DNA from: JAPOVO01 sp026708165
GTDB lineage: Bacteria > Chloroflexota > UBA11872 > VXNJ01
Reading direction: 5' to 3'
DNA length: 64,000 nt
NCBI GenBank assembly: GCA_965208775.1
Contig: OZ242360.1
Span: 2,480,001 to 2,544,000 of the forward strand
The position numbers and the translations under genes were made by a program. This document shows, piece after piece, positions 27,754 through 37,772 of the stretch (the first letter of the stretch is position 1; each line of letters begins with the position of its first letter). The notes below the pieces were generated by a model. That model was given only the letters and a program-made list of their open reading frames with translations. It had not been told where the DNA came from and made no database searches.

Positions 27754-30700
27754 ATGACTGAACGTCGCCCGATGTACAGAAAAAACTACTGGCCGTTCGA
27801 CGACCATGAGTCAGAGCGTCGCTTCCGGGAACTCATAGTAAATCTGAGTCAATCGAACAACGGTGGCGTAGCCTTCTTCGGAGCCGGAGCGTCGGTACCT
27901 GCAAGTCTCCCGACCTGGACAGCATTCCACAAAGAGTTCCTGGCGCATTTCGGTGCTCAGCCTAGCTCGGATGGAGCGCAATCCAGCCAAGCGATGCTGA
28001 CGGACATTGACTACCACACCGACAGAGATCCAGTGAAGGCACTTAACTTCGTGAAAGAGACGTTCGCCGTTCGTGTTTCTCAAATCCCGCCGGTGGTGAG
28101 ACTCGCGATCGCGACCCGATCCCTTCGCTATTTCTATACGACGAATTTGGACGAAGTACTGTTCGAGGCAGCAGCGGGCGAGAAGATCTCAGCATATCCT
28201 CATTATGATCCGAAAGAGGCGCGATTTGTGTATTTACATGGACGTGCGTCTACCGCGTGTTCCGTCCACAAGACACTCGTCCTCGGATCACAGGGTTATG
28301 CGATGGCATATAACGAAGCCCTGGGAGGTTTCGCGCGAGACAAGCTGCGCTCCTCTTTCTGGCCAGGTCCGGTCATCTTCATCGGGACCTCGATGGCAGA
28401 TCAGTCGGTGGCGTGGTCATTGGAGGAGATCACTCGAGCGGCTAGGTACCGCTCGGTGAATCCCGTCTATGGAGAAGGGATGGAAGTGGTCTCCACGCTC
28501 AATTGGTACATTCTCCTAAAGGCACCTGTGCGAAACGCCCTGGCGCGTGACGAAGATAAGCGCTCACGCGAACGATACTTGCGCGGATTGGGCCTCCGTG
28601 TGGTCTGGTACCAAGACGGAGGGAATTCTGATCCACATCGCGGTTTGCCGGAAGTCATCCAAAGAATTCAACGAGAGACTAGGGGGCTGACCGTGGCGGA
28701 GACTGACCCGGGCTTCTTGGAAAACCTCCTCGAAGCAGAAGAATTGGCATCTTTGACCTCACCAACGAAGACCGATGTCAGACGCGCCAAATCGATACTA
28801 GGAGGCCATCACAAGATTGCTGCAGCGTTCATAGATCGCGTGGCCGGGCTGCAGTGGTTCCGCGGCCTGCGGGACGCGGGTGCCCTGAAGCCCAAGCCCC
28901 GATTCGTCTCGGCTAACGGCGAACTACAAGCTCCCTATTGGGGGCCGGTCTGTTTTCTAGAGCGGGTTGCGGCTGAAGCACCGTCCGAAGTCAAGGATTT
29001 CTTACTCTCAATCGAAACCAACAACTGGGTTGCGATCCGGCAAGCGTTTGAGATTCTCCAAGCGCTCGATGAGCCTTCTGCTACAGCCCTTGGAGCAAAG
29101 TTCGCTAGGTGGACCGTAAGAGCGATGGCCGTGGATCCCCACTTGCTATTCAATATATCGAGAGCCGCCAAGCGACTGAACTCGGATGACAAGTATGTAG
29201 CGGCACTCGCACTCGTGCAGTCCACACTTCAAGAGCTCCCAGAAGCCAGTCCCACTCTCTCTGACGTAGGAACGTATGGACTCAGTGAGATCGCTGCTCC
29301 TATCCTGGCTCGATCCGAATCGGGCCTAGCAACCTTGGCAGATACCCTCCGCGCCGCGCTCCTGCGTCGATGCCGAACTCCCGACGAAGATGATGTGCGG
29401 CATTCACGCCGTGCTATAGAAGCCCACGAGATGGATCGGATAGATCGCTCGGTCGTGGGGCTTCTGATCGACGTCACGCGCGACACTTTGCTCCACACCG
29501 ACAACTTCGAATGGCGCTCTAGTGCGGTCGCGAGGCTTCTCCAATCGCCATGGCCGACGGAGCGCAGGATCGGGATCGCTCACTGCTTCCTCATGCGCTC
29601 AGACCTGCCTACACATGAATCAGTCATCATCACGAGAGAGAATCTGGCCAATCCGCATCTCTTTCACGAACTGGCAAGGCTTATCTCGGATGGCGCGACC
29701 GAATTGTGCGAGCAGTCAGTTGAAGTTCTCAAGTGCTTCGTGGCTGCGCGTCATGCGGGGGCGACTGACGACGATAACTACCAATATTGGCTATGGGCGC
29801 GGGTCCTGCCCGAGAATTGGCTCCCGGAGCAACCGCCAAAGGACGAGGACGAGGACATCCTCGACTCCGACAGCCGCCTGTTCCGTGACTTCTACTCGTC
29901 TGGCGTATTCTCGACAAGCGCGCCCTTGGACAGCACTAGTTTCGCCGATCATGCGGCCAGATTGACATCTGACCAACTCCTTGCTCTTGTGAGAGATCCC
30001 GAAGCCGCAGGGGTTCGAGTGACTTGGCGGCATGACACGGAAGCAATGTGGTCTCTTCTTGCCGAATACGCGAAACGGAACGGCGAATTGGCCCCTCTGC
30101 TGGAGATATCTCTGGATGACCTAAGCAAGTGGGGGAGTTGGCGTGCCGTCGACGCGATGCCAGAGGTTGCTGGCGATGATCCGGAAAGATGGAAGAGAGT
30201 CTTCGATTGGAGTCGCCGCGTGGCGTCCGAGGCTGCCGAAGACCAACTCTGGTCGCTTGGACGGCTTATTGAGAGCAGTGCTAAATCCGTTCCGCTTGAG
30301 CTGAGTGAATACCTGGAAGACCTCGCGCTGCGGATCATCGAGAAGGCAAAGCGAACCTCAGCGATGGAGTCAGAAATCACTGAGGACTCGCTAATTGGCG
30401 GGTACTTGAACCGACCAGCGGGCAAATCTGTGCAGGCACTCTTCGAGCTTCTTCGTCGTCAGATGGCGGAATCGGAAGCCACTGGGGATGGCCAAGTAGA
30501 GGTTCCACGTTGGTTCATACGGACAGTCTTGGATCTCATGGCGCGCGAGCCTATGGCACTCGGGATCGACGCGTGGATAGGCTTGGGGCGTTTCTACGCG
30601 TTACTATCCAGTCGATTCCCGGACACGGTTGCGTTCGTTGCGCCGCATCTCAAATCGGAGTCGCTGGAGCTCGCGACAACCGTCACCTCGTTTTGGGCGG

Positions 30701-31428
30701 GGTACCTTTGGGCGCCTTCGGTCTCCTCGGAGGCGCTGGAGCGCTTGCGTGAAGCGTACGGACAGAGCGCACCCATCCTGCAGCAAGACGGGGCACTCGA
30801 GACTGACCTTCGAGATCGTTTCTTCCAGCACTTTGTCGTTGGAGCACTGCGAGAAGTTCCAGGGTTCGAGGATCTTGTGTTGATGACCCTCGGCGCGGAG
30901 TTCACGCCTGAGACTCGAGGCTCTATTGCGACTGCTCTCGGCTACGCCGTGAAGGAAGCTGCCAGGGAGTCCGGCACGGCGTTCCAAGTAAGAGCTGCTG
31001 CGTGGTTTAGTCGATACTGGGCCGATCATGTGAATAGATTCGGCGGACAAGACGGTACCCAGTTGGGGAAGTATCTTGACTGGTTGCGGTACTTGAACCT
31101 CAGCCCCAGCAAGATTGCGGAACTCATCCAAGAGTCGCTTGCGCAAGTCGACAGGTGCTTCCAAGTGGAAGCCGTCTTCGATTACTTGGAGCGCTATGTT
31201 GGGGACGATCCGCACACGGTCCTTTGCCTCGTGGGTCGATGCGTCGAGTGGTATCAGCTACATGGGGATTTCTGGGTTGATCGCGACCGGGTACGAGCCC
31301 TCCTCGATCAAATTGCACTGCTAACGGCAGACGATTCGACATTCCGTGCTGTGCTCGAAGGGTTTGCAGAGTTAGGCGCTGTATCAACCGAGGATGTGCG
31401 TCGATATCTCTCAGGCGCCTCGAGTTAG
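27754..31428 (+). CDS. SIR2-domain protein with long helical C-terminus, probable defence effector
   Basis: The product is about 1,224 residues from ATG 27754; starts at 27658, 27709 or 27772 are also possible. The SIR2 fold is clear in the first 200 residues: FFGAGAS (41-47), TTNLDEVL with the conserved Asn and Asp (near 130) and VYLHG with the His (near 162). These are the NAD-binding and catalytic positions in sirtuin-like NADases of anti-phage systems. The remaining ~1,000 residues are predominantly helical with no recognised motif and may sense the trigger. The gene converges on the Hma-like operon, 82 bases apart. It may act alone, as DSR-type effectors do. Function is inferred. Confidence 0.8.
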   Translation: MTERRPMYRKNYWPFDDHESERRFRELIVNLSQSNNGGVAFFGAGASVPASLPTWTAFHKEFLAHFGAQPSSDGAQSSQAMLTDIDYHTDRDPVKALNFVKETFAVRVSQIPPVVRLAIATRSLRYFYTTNLDEVLFEAAAGEKISAYPHYDPKEARFVYLHGRASTACSVHKTLVLGSQGYAMAYNEALGGFARDKLRSSFWPGPVIFIGTSMADQSVAWSLEEITRAARYRSVNPVYGEGMEVVSTLNWYILLKAPVRNALARDEDKRSRERYLRGLGLRVVWYQDGGNSDPHRGLPEVIQRIQRETRGLTVAETDPGFLENLLEAEELASLTSPTKTDVRRAKSILGGHHKIAAAFIDRVAGLQWFRGLRDAGALKPKPRFVSANGELQAPYWGPVCFLERVAAEAPSEVKDFLLSIETNNWVAIRQAFEILQALDEPSATALGAKFARWTVRAMAVDPHLLFNISRAAKRLNSDDKYVAALALVQSTLQELPEASPTLSDVGTYGLSEIAAPILARSESGLATLADTLRAALLRRCRTPDEDDVRHSRRAIEAHEMDRIDRSVVGLLIDVTRDTLLHTDNFEWRSSAVARLLQSPWPTERRIGIAHCFLMRSDLPTHESVIITRENLANPHLFHELARLISDGATELCEQSVEVLKCFVAARHAGATDDDNYQYWLWARVLPENWLPEQPPKDEDEDILDSDSRLFRDFYSSGVFSTSAPLDSTSFADHAARLTSDQLLALVRDPEAAGVRVTWRHDTEAMWSLLAEYAKRNGELAPLLEISLDDLSKWGSWRAVDAMPEVAGDDPERWKRVFDWSRRVASEAAEDQLWSLGRLIESSAKSVPLELSEYLEDLALRIIEKAKRTSAMESEITEDSLIGGYLNRPAGKSVQALFELLRRQMAESEATGDGQVEVPRWFIRTVLDLMAREPMALGIDAWIGLGRFYALLSSRFPDTVAFVAPHLKSESLELATTVTSFWAGYLWAPSVSSEALERLREAYGQSAPILQQDGALETDLRDRFFQHFVVGALREVPGFEDLVLMTLGAEFTPETRGSIATALGYAVKEAARESGTAFQVRAAAWFSRYWADHVNRFGGQDGTQLGKYLDWLRYLNLSPSKIAELIQESLAQVDRCFQVEAVFDYLERYVGDDPHTVLCLVGRCVEWYQLHGDFWVDRDRVRALLDQIALLTADDSTFRAVLEGFAELGAVSTEDVRRYLSGASS

Positions 31429-31510
31429 GCGTTCACCGACAGAGCTGCGACGCAGTCCCCGGACTGGCGTTCGGGCAGCACATCAGGCAGGCCGAGCGTC
31501 CGTACCCCGG

Positions 31511-34500
31511 CTAGTCGGTTTCGAAGCCGGATCCCCGTTCGAAGTTGAGGGTTGCGCTGTTCTCGGTGACCGTCCGGATGACTTCAACGGTGGCGCCATC
31601 CGGGAGGACCGCCTCGATATCAATGGTCACGGTGACCTCGGCGCCCGTCAGGCCGACGAGATGGGCGACGACCTCCTCAGCAATCTGGCTGGCGTCGCGG
31701 CCGACGCGGGTGGGGTCGAGGCGGACAGTGCCTTGGTAGCGGCGGTGGACCGGGGCGGTTGTTGGCTGCGGGAGTGGAGAGTGGCCGGGACTAGGAGGAT
31801 CGACCGGAGGTGTGACAGGCCCTATCGTCTCGGCGTCGGCCTGCATCTGGGTGTGGGCGACGTCGGGCTTGACGATGAGGCCGGTATCGTCGCACGCGAG
31901 CTCAATCAGCCTTCCGCCCTGCAGGCCCAGATAGCGACCGGAGTGCTCGTCGAAAGCCTCGGCGTAAGCGAAAGCGTCCAACTGCCAGGTCAGCAGGCCG
32001 ACCCCGGCCCCTAGGGCCTTGGCGAGGACGGCCGGGGTCGCAAGACGCGGCAGATAGAGTTGCTGGGCAAAATCCCGCATGAGCGTGCGTATGGGGACGT
32101 GGTCTCCCCGCCATAGCGGGACGGCCTCGAGGTCGCGACGGACGAGCGTCGCCCCGAGTGTCGAGATCAGTAGTTCGTCCGCCCGGAGCTTGCGGCTGGC
32201 GCGCACGGCGAGGGGATCGCCACCGCTGAGCCGTGTGCCTTGCCACTGGACCTGAGACCGCGGATCGGTCTGGGTGGGCGCGAGCACCCATTGATAAGTC
32301 TCGGGGAGGCGTGCGGCCACGGCGCCGTCTGCCGAGGCAAGCTGGGTCTCAGCTTGCCTAACCTGGTGGGGATCGAGGTTCAACTCCTCCTTTTCCTTGA
32401 GGATCGAGTTCCAGGCGAGAAAGCGCCGAATCGCCTCGTCGAGGTCCTGGTAGCGCACTCTGTCGGGAGCTAGGAAGACAAGGGTGTTGCGAAACATCCG
32501 AGGGCCACTGCCGCGCGACTCCAGGATCGCCTGCGCTGCGACCTCGGCCGGGTTTCCATCAGGTCCACGCGCGTATGCATGGTCGATGTCCAGGACAACG
32601 AGCCGTGTGTCCAGTTCGTCCGGCACCTCTGCACCGTCACGTGGCAGGAGGTGAATGCGGGCGAAGTCACCGCGAAACTGTGCGTTGCGGGGCTTGAACC
32701 CCAGAGCAGCTTCGAGACGGCGCGTTAGCTCGGTATGGACCGCATCGGAATTGCGCTCCAGCTGTAATGCTCGATCTTCGGCCAGTCTGGTTACAGTCGG
32801 TTGGGTGGCGTACCAGTAGCGCTGGCCGTCCTGGTAGAGGAAGGTGGCGGAAGCGGCGAGGCGTCGTATCGCGTCGCCGAAGACCTGCGGCGACTCGCCC
32901 GGCATGACGCAGCCGAGCTTGACCCGCTGGTCCTCGATCCCGCGCTGCGGCGCTGAGGCGGTAGGCGCCGATCCGAGGTAGATGGTGCGGGCGACGCGGC
33001 AGGTCGCGCGCAGCTTACCGAGGTTGGCAATCTCGCCATCGATCCGAAGGGGCAGCGAGTTCGGCCCGTCCACGTCGCCCTCGATGATCGGAACCCAGTT
33101 TTCTGAGAGATACCGTGTCAGTTCGAACTGCACGCGAGCGTCGTCGATCGGGATCATCGAGGGCAGGATGAGCGCGTTGCGGTCGCCCTTCTCCCAGAGA
33201 CTGTGGATAACAGACGCCATCAATCGGAGGACGCCGCGCGTGCGCTGGAACTTAACCAGAGTTGACCAGTCCGTGTAGAGGCGATCGAAGATCTCGGGGT
33301 GGATGGGATAGGCCGCCTGAATGCGCCGCTCGTAGTCGACGGTGACGCAATCACTCGGAAACTCAGCGCGCTGTGACTGGTACAGCTCGGAAAACGCGCG
33401 GGCGGTCACATTGCGCCGCTTGAAATTCGCAGGCCCCGCCAACGGCTCGAAGAGCCGCCGACGTACGATCTCAAAACCCTCCTCAGCTGTTGCCGGGCGC
33501 CAGGATGACTCGACACGACCGACGACGTTGCGCAGACGATCCAGGGCCTCACGCCCGCGAATGCCGCCGACTTCCACATCCTCCGCTTGAGCGTGGGGCG
33601 AGCCGTCGGCGTCCGAAGTAGGGAGCGAGATCAGGACTAGGCAGCGGTTGGCGGCTCGTGCCGCCTCGGTAAGTGCCTGGGCGAACGTGAACTGCGTCTC
33701 AAAGGTGCCGCCAGGCAGGTTGGGGGCGTCGTGGAGTTGGCGGGCATAGGCGACCCACTCGTCGATCAGGACCAGGCAGGGGCCGTAGTCGTTGAATAGC
33801 TGGCGCAGGGTGTCGCCGGGGTTAGTTGCCTGCCGGTCATCCTCTTCAATCCGCGCGTAGGCTGCAGATCCCCCCAGCTGCCAGGCGAGTTCGCCCCAGA
33901 GCGTATGCACGATCGTGCCGTCCGGCTTGGAGGCCGGGCTGCCTGGGGAGATCTTGTTGCCGACCAGTACGACGCGACGCACGGATGGTAGGTCCGACGC
34001 GCCCGCATGCGCCATGACGGCGTCGATGCCGGGGAGGTCGTTCGGCGCAACTCCCGAAAACAGGTGGTAGAGGGCGAGCATCGAGTGAGTTTTGCCGCCA
34101 CCGAAGTTTGTCTGGAGTTGCACCACCGGATCGCCGCCTTGGCCTGCCAGGCGCTGGACTCCATTGATCAGGAGACGGCGCAGACTCTGGGTGAGGAAGG
34201 TGCGGCGGAAGAACTCGAAGGGATCACGGTACTCGTCGCCGCCTTCCCCGAGATGTACCTGCCAGAGGTCGGCGGCGAACTCAGCCTGCTGGTAGCGACC
34301 GCTGGCCACATCTGCATGCGGAGTGACGACCTCGCGCCAGGGATGGAGGGCACCGGAGGCTGCCGGCGCAATGAGCGAGCCGCCGAGTCTGCGCTGCTCC
34401 GTGCGCGTCTGTTCGTCGATCACCAGACGTCGCAGTTCTTGGCGCATGCGCGCAACCTCGTCCGACTGAGCAGCGGAGATCGCCGTGAGGAGCCGAGCCG

Positions 34501-34849
34501 CGGAGTCGAGCGTGCGTTCTGTGTCGTCGCTGGAGAAGCGTTGCTGGTGCGCCCACTTGTTCCGCCAGTCGAGCAGCTCGTTGACGAGAGATCGTTCGGA
34601 CTGGCCGAGCGTTGCGCGAAATACGTCGTTCCAAGCGAACGACATGAGCCGCAGCAGTGCGGCGGCGTCCCATGCTGCCAGCGGTCCGTCGGTCGAGAGG
34701 CGCGTGTCGCGGTAGAAGTAGGACCGGGCGCGTGCCGGAGCGTCAGTTGAACCAAAGACGTTTTCGAACTCGCGATGCACGAACGGTCCCAGTCCGTCGC
34801 GGAGCAGGTCAAGGGTTTTGCCCACACGCTCGCGGTTGCTAATGGCCAT
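31511..34849 (-). CDS. DUF499 ATPase with Swt1-type HEPN N-terminus (Hma-like system, ATPase)
   Basis: The product is about 1,112 residues. I chose ATG 34849 because AGGAGC lies ahead and the family begins here; the frame further upstream is a shadow of the methylase gene. Residues about 10-130 form an Swt1-type HEPN domain with RNKWAH (the Rx4H motif). The DUF499 P-loop region has GGGKTHS (about 250-256) and a downstream LVLIDEWVAYA Walker B-like segment. The C-terminus ends in a small acidic beta domain. It is the third gene of an operon with a DUF1156 methylase (10 bases upstream) and an SNF2 helicase, the composition called Hma in defence catalogues as I recall them. Confidence 0.85.
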   Translation of the reverse strand: MAISNRERVGKTLDLLRDGLGPFVHREFENVFGSTDAPARARSYFYRDTRLSTDGPLAAWDAAALLRLMSFAWNDVFRATLGQSERSLVNELLDWRNKWAHQQRFSSDDTERTLDSAARLLTAISAAQSDEVARMRQELRRLVIDEQTRTEQRRLGGSLIAPAASGALHPWREVVTPHADVASGRYQQAEFAADLWQVHLGEGGDEYRDPFEFFRRTFLTQSLRRLLINGVQRLAGQGGDPVVQLQTNFGGGKTHSMLALYHLFSGVAPNDLPGIDAVMAHAGASDLPSVRRVVLVGNKISPGSPASKPDGTIVHTLWGELAWQLGGSAAYARIEEDDRQATNPGDTLRQLFNDYGPCLVLIDEWVAYARQLHDAPNLPGGTFETQFTFAQALTEAARAANRCLVLISLPTSDADGSPHAQAEDVEVGGIRGREALDRLRNVVGRVESSWRPATAEEGFEIVRRRLFEPLAGPANFKRRNVTARAFSELYQSQRAEFPSDCVTVDYERRIQAAYPIHPEIFDRLYTDWSTLVKFQRTRGVLRLMASVIHSLWEKGDRNALILPSMIPIDDARVQFELTRYLSENWVPIIEGDVDGPNSLPLRIDGEIANLGKLRATCRVARTIYLGSAPTASAPQRGIEDQRVKLGCVMPGESPQVFGDAIRRLAASATFLYQDGQRYWYATQPTVTRLAEDRALQLERNSDAVHTELTRRLEAALGFKPRNAQFRGDFARIHLLPRDGAEVPDELDTRLVVLDIDHAYARGPDGNPAEVAAQAILESRGSGPRMFRNTLVFLAPDRVRYQDLDEAIRRFLAWNSILKEKEELNLDPHQVRQAETQLASADGAVAARLPETYQWVLAPTQTDPRSQVQWQGTRLSGGDPLAVRASRKLRADELLISTLGATLVRRDLEAVPLWRGDHVPIRTLMRDFAQQLYLPRLATPAVLAKALGAGVGLLTWQLDAFAYAEAFDEHSGRYLGLQGGRLIELACDDTGLIVKPDVAHTQMQADAETIGPVTPPVDPPSPGHSPLPQPTTAPVHRRYQGTVRLDPTRVGRDASQIAEEVVAHLVGLTGAEVTVTIDIEAVLPDGATVEVIRTVTENSATLNFERGSGFETD

Positions 34850-34859
34850 AGCGCCGCTC

Positions 34860-37772
34860 CTATACCTCGTCCAGCGCGAAGGCAGCTTGCCGCGCGGGGG
34901 AGCCCATTTCCCCAGCGAGGCGGGCGATCTCGGGCCACGACTGCACAAGCGAGTTGTATCGGAGGGCGTCCGCGGCGCGCCGTCGACGTTCGCTGACGGT
35001 ATAGAGTCGATAGGCGAGGTCTCGGGCGCTCTCGGCTTCGCTACCGAGCACGGCTACAAGCTCAGCGGCGTTCTGCTCTCCCACTGCAAGCTCGCGGATC
35101 AGATGGTGTGTCATCTCCCAAACAGTCAGCCTGCGGTCGGCCGCCGGATCCCAGTCGGGATCAAGCTCGTCCGGATCGAGCAGGCGAACGGCGCCTCGGC
35201 CGGCGGCGACGACGCCGGCGCTGACGAGACCGTCAATGCTCGTGTTCTTTGACTTGGAGAGCTGCTCAGCAACTCCATACTCGCCCTTTGAAAAGCCATG
35301 CTGCTCGAACCAGGTAAGCGCCCAGCGGGTGTCGGGGTCAAAGTCCCCCTCCTGCTCTGCGAGCACCTCGTCCAGCGTGGCGTTGATGAGAGCAAGGGCG
35401 TCTCCAACCGACATCTCGGAGCCGTCGGCGTTGAGCACCTGGCGGTAGCGGGTAAAGATTGCCATGCCCGGGCCGATCGAGGCCTGGGCAAGGTCGACAG
35501 GCGCGATGTTGCTTCGCTGCAGGTTATACAACGCTTCGGGAAACTCCGAGCGTAGTGCAGCTTGAAGCTCGCGGCGGGTTGCTGCGTGTGCGTTGGCTGG
35601 ACGGGGACGGCAGACCAGGACAATGCTGGACGCGAGAGCGTTTGTCCCAAGTGCAACCGCCCGAGCGCGTCGCTCGGTTCGCAGCGGCCAAGTCCCAGTG
35701 ATTGCGAGCCCAGCGCGAAGCGCAGCTCCGAGAAACGTCTCCCAGCCTGTGGATGCATTTCCTGCGTCGCCCCTACGTTCCGACTGCTTGAAAGCGTAGA
35801 AGACTGCGATTGGAAATCCCGGTAGTGATTCGACTGACAGATGGCTCATTGCCCGAGTCATGCCCTTGACAAAGAAGGCTTCTGCCTTCTCCTTGCTTCC
35901 GTGGCGGTAGGGAGTGGCCACCAACTCTCCAGCCTTTGGAACAGCGACCGTAGAGAACAACTCAGGAAAGACGGGGCGGATCGAACGCCGCAGCCAGACA
36001 TAAAAGAAGTCCGACAGATCAGCGTAGCTGATGTTGTCATAGTACGGCGGATCCGTCTGAACAATGCGACTCAGACCGGGAGTTGCCCCAAATGCGCAGT
36101 CAGCCAGGGATGCGGATGCTTCACCCATATCGTGCGGCGTTGGAAATCGATCCAGCGGCCGGGAGACTGTGTGAGCTATTGAAGCAAACGAGAGAGCTTT
36201 GTCGATCGGTGATGCCTCCGCAAAGTTCCAGGTCATTGGTATCGCCTGTCGAGTAAACATATGAGTTATGTTCTCGTTGGATGGGTTCCAAGTGCATATC
36301 GAGCTGCCGTAATCGGCTAGTTTGCTCAATGCAAGACCCAAATACACTGAGATCGCCTCAGCGTAGGCTCTTGCCCCGACTCCACCCTGCTGTAGAGACA
36401 CTCCGTCGTCCTGCAGGCCGGCGGTTACAGCGTCCCTCTCGGCGCGCCTGCGCGCTTCCGCCACTAGGTCCGACAGAGTCGTAAGCGCTACCAACTGGCG
36501 TGGCGTGAAGAGATCACGCCACTTTTTCATACCATATTGCTGCACTCGGAAACCAAGGGCCCGGCCCGGTAGATTTGTGGACGGTGAATCTCTCGAATCG
36601 GCTCCGAGTGCAACCGTCTCTTGCTCAAACAGCGGTTCTATGTAGATTCGGCGGCGATCACCTTCGACGACTACCCCCATCAACCGGGAGCGCATGCGGC
36701 CAGCCTGGGCCTCCGAGCGGATGTAATCGAACGTAATTGGTGAACTCGACATCAGGCAGAAGAAGCTGCTTCCGCTTCCAGACAACTTTGTGCCGTTCTT
36801 GGCCGAATCTGGCGGTGTCCCAACTTTCACGCGGAATCGATAGCCGTCTTCACTAATCACGGGCTCAACGTAAGCTTCCTTGCCCTTCTTCTTCGAAAGT
36901 ATGAAGGTGGTCGCCAGCGGCACATTCACATCTGCGAACGCGGGGTTCGGGCTCTTGACCGTGCGGGCCCAGATCCAGGCGATGACGGTCAGATCACGCC
37001 CCACGTAAGGTCCCAAATCTTGTCGGTCCTGCGCCATCTCCTCGGTAACTCGCACCTTCGGGTAGAGATTGCCGATACGCTCTTCGGCCTCGTCTCGCAT
37101 CCACTGGCCATAGTGGCGTACGTCCTCCGCCAGTCCCTGGGCGCCGCGCCAGGTTCTGTCCATCAACCGCTTGTCGTCGCCTGTACCAGGGTTAACTGGC
37201 GGCCTGCCCGCAAATCTGGGCGGGACTTCGATCATCGCCTTGTTCATCAGCACTGCGACCGGATTCAAGTCAGAGGCGTGCGCCTCCAACCCAAGCCGCT
37301 GCGCCTCGAGCGGCAGCGAGCCGCCTCCTGCGAACGGGTCGTGGAACGCAGGCAGCACATGGCGATTGAATAGCTTCGTGGCCTGTGGATGATCGGAGTT
37401 GGCGGCGCAGGCGCGCCGCCAGGATTGCCAGATCTCGTTGCGCGCTCGCTGCAGCACCTCCTCGTTGGTGGTGTTCTCCCACTTAACGAGGTCCTCAATG
37501 ATGCGGAAGAGGCGGCGGCGCTCCTTCTCTTGGGCTCGTTCGGAGCGGAACAGGTCCGGATTGGTTGACGGATCGTCGACCATTTGTGCGAAGAGTACCG
37601 CCCGCGCCACGGCCAGCGGTTTCCTCGACCACCAAAGATGGAGCGCGCGCGGATGCTCCTTGAGAAATGGATTGTTCTTCTCTTTGGCGGCAGCTTCATT
37701 GATTGCGTCGAGGGGCAGGGCCACCTCGATCAATTTCTTCCTGGCGACGACGGGTGACGTTTCTTGCGTCAC
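34860..37772 (-). CDS. DUF1156 DNA methyltransferase (Hma-like system, methylase)
   Basis: The product has 970 residues. The DUF1156 N-terminus is typical (EHPRALHLWWSRKPLAVARA). The AdoMet motif is DPFAGGGS (145-152) with SDLNPVA (167-173), and the catalytic motif is DPPYYDN (574-580), implying amino-methylation of adenine or cytosine. The GTG start overlaps the helicase stop as GTGA, so translation is coupled. In such systems the methylase is expected to mark self DNA, while helicase and ATPase act on unmarked DNA; this is inference. The gene looks intact. Confidence 0.88.
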   Translation of the reverse strand: MTQETSPVVARKKLIEVALPLDAINEAAAKEKNNPFLKEHPRALHLWWSRKPLAVARAVLFAQMVDDPSTNPDLFRSERAQEKERRRLFRIIEDLVKWENTTNEEVLQRARNEIWQSWRRACAANSDHPQATKLFNRHVLPAFHDPFAGGGSLPLEAQRLGLEAHASDLNPVAVLMNKAMIEVPPRFAGRPPVNPGTGDDKRLMDRTWRGAQGLAEDVRHYGQWMRDEAEERIGNLYPKVRVTEEMAQDRQDLGPYVGRDLTVIAWIWARTVKSPNPAFADVNVPLATTFILSKKKGKEAYVEPVISEDGYRFRVKVGTPPDSAKNGTKLSGSGSSFFCLMSSSPITFDYIRSEAQAGRMRSRLMGVVVEGDRRRIYIEPLFEQETVALGADSRDSPSTNLPGRALGFRVQQYGMKKWRDLFTPRQLVALTTLSDLVAEARRRAERDAVTAGLQDDGVSLQQGGVGARAYAEAISVYLGLALSKLADYGSSICTWNPSNENITHMFTRQAIPMTWNFAEASPIDKALSFASIAHTVSRPLDRFPTPHDMGEASASLADCAFGATPGLSRIVQTDPPYYDNISYADLSDFFYVWLRRSIRPVFPELFSTVAVPKAGELVATPYRHGSKEKAEAFFVKGMTRAMSHLSVESLPGFPIAVFYAFKQSERRGDAGNASTGWETFLGAALRAGLAITGTWPLRTERRARAVALGTNALASSIVLVCRPRPANAHAATRRELQAALRSEFPEALYNLQRSNIAPVDLAQASIGPGMAIFTRYRQVLNADGSEMSVGDALALINATLDEVLAEQEGDFDPDTRWALTWFEQHGFSKGEYGVAEQLSKSKNTSIDGLVSAGVVAAGRGAVRLLDPDELDPDWDPAADRRLTVWEMTHHLIRELAVGEQNAAELVAVLGSEAESARDLAYRLYTVSERRRRAADALRYNSLVQSWPEIARLAGEMGSPARQAAFALDEV

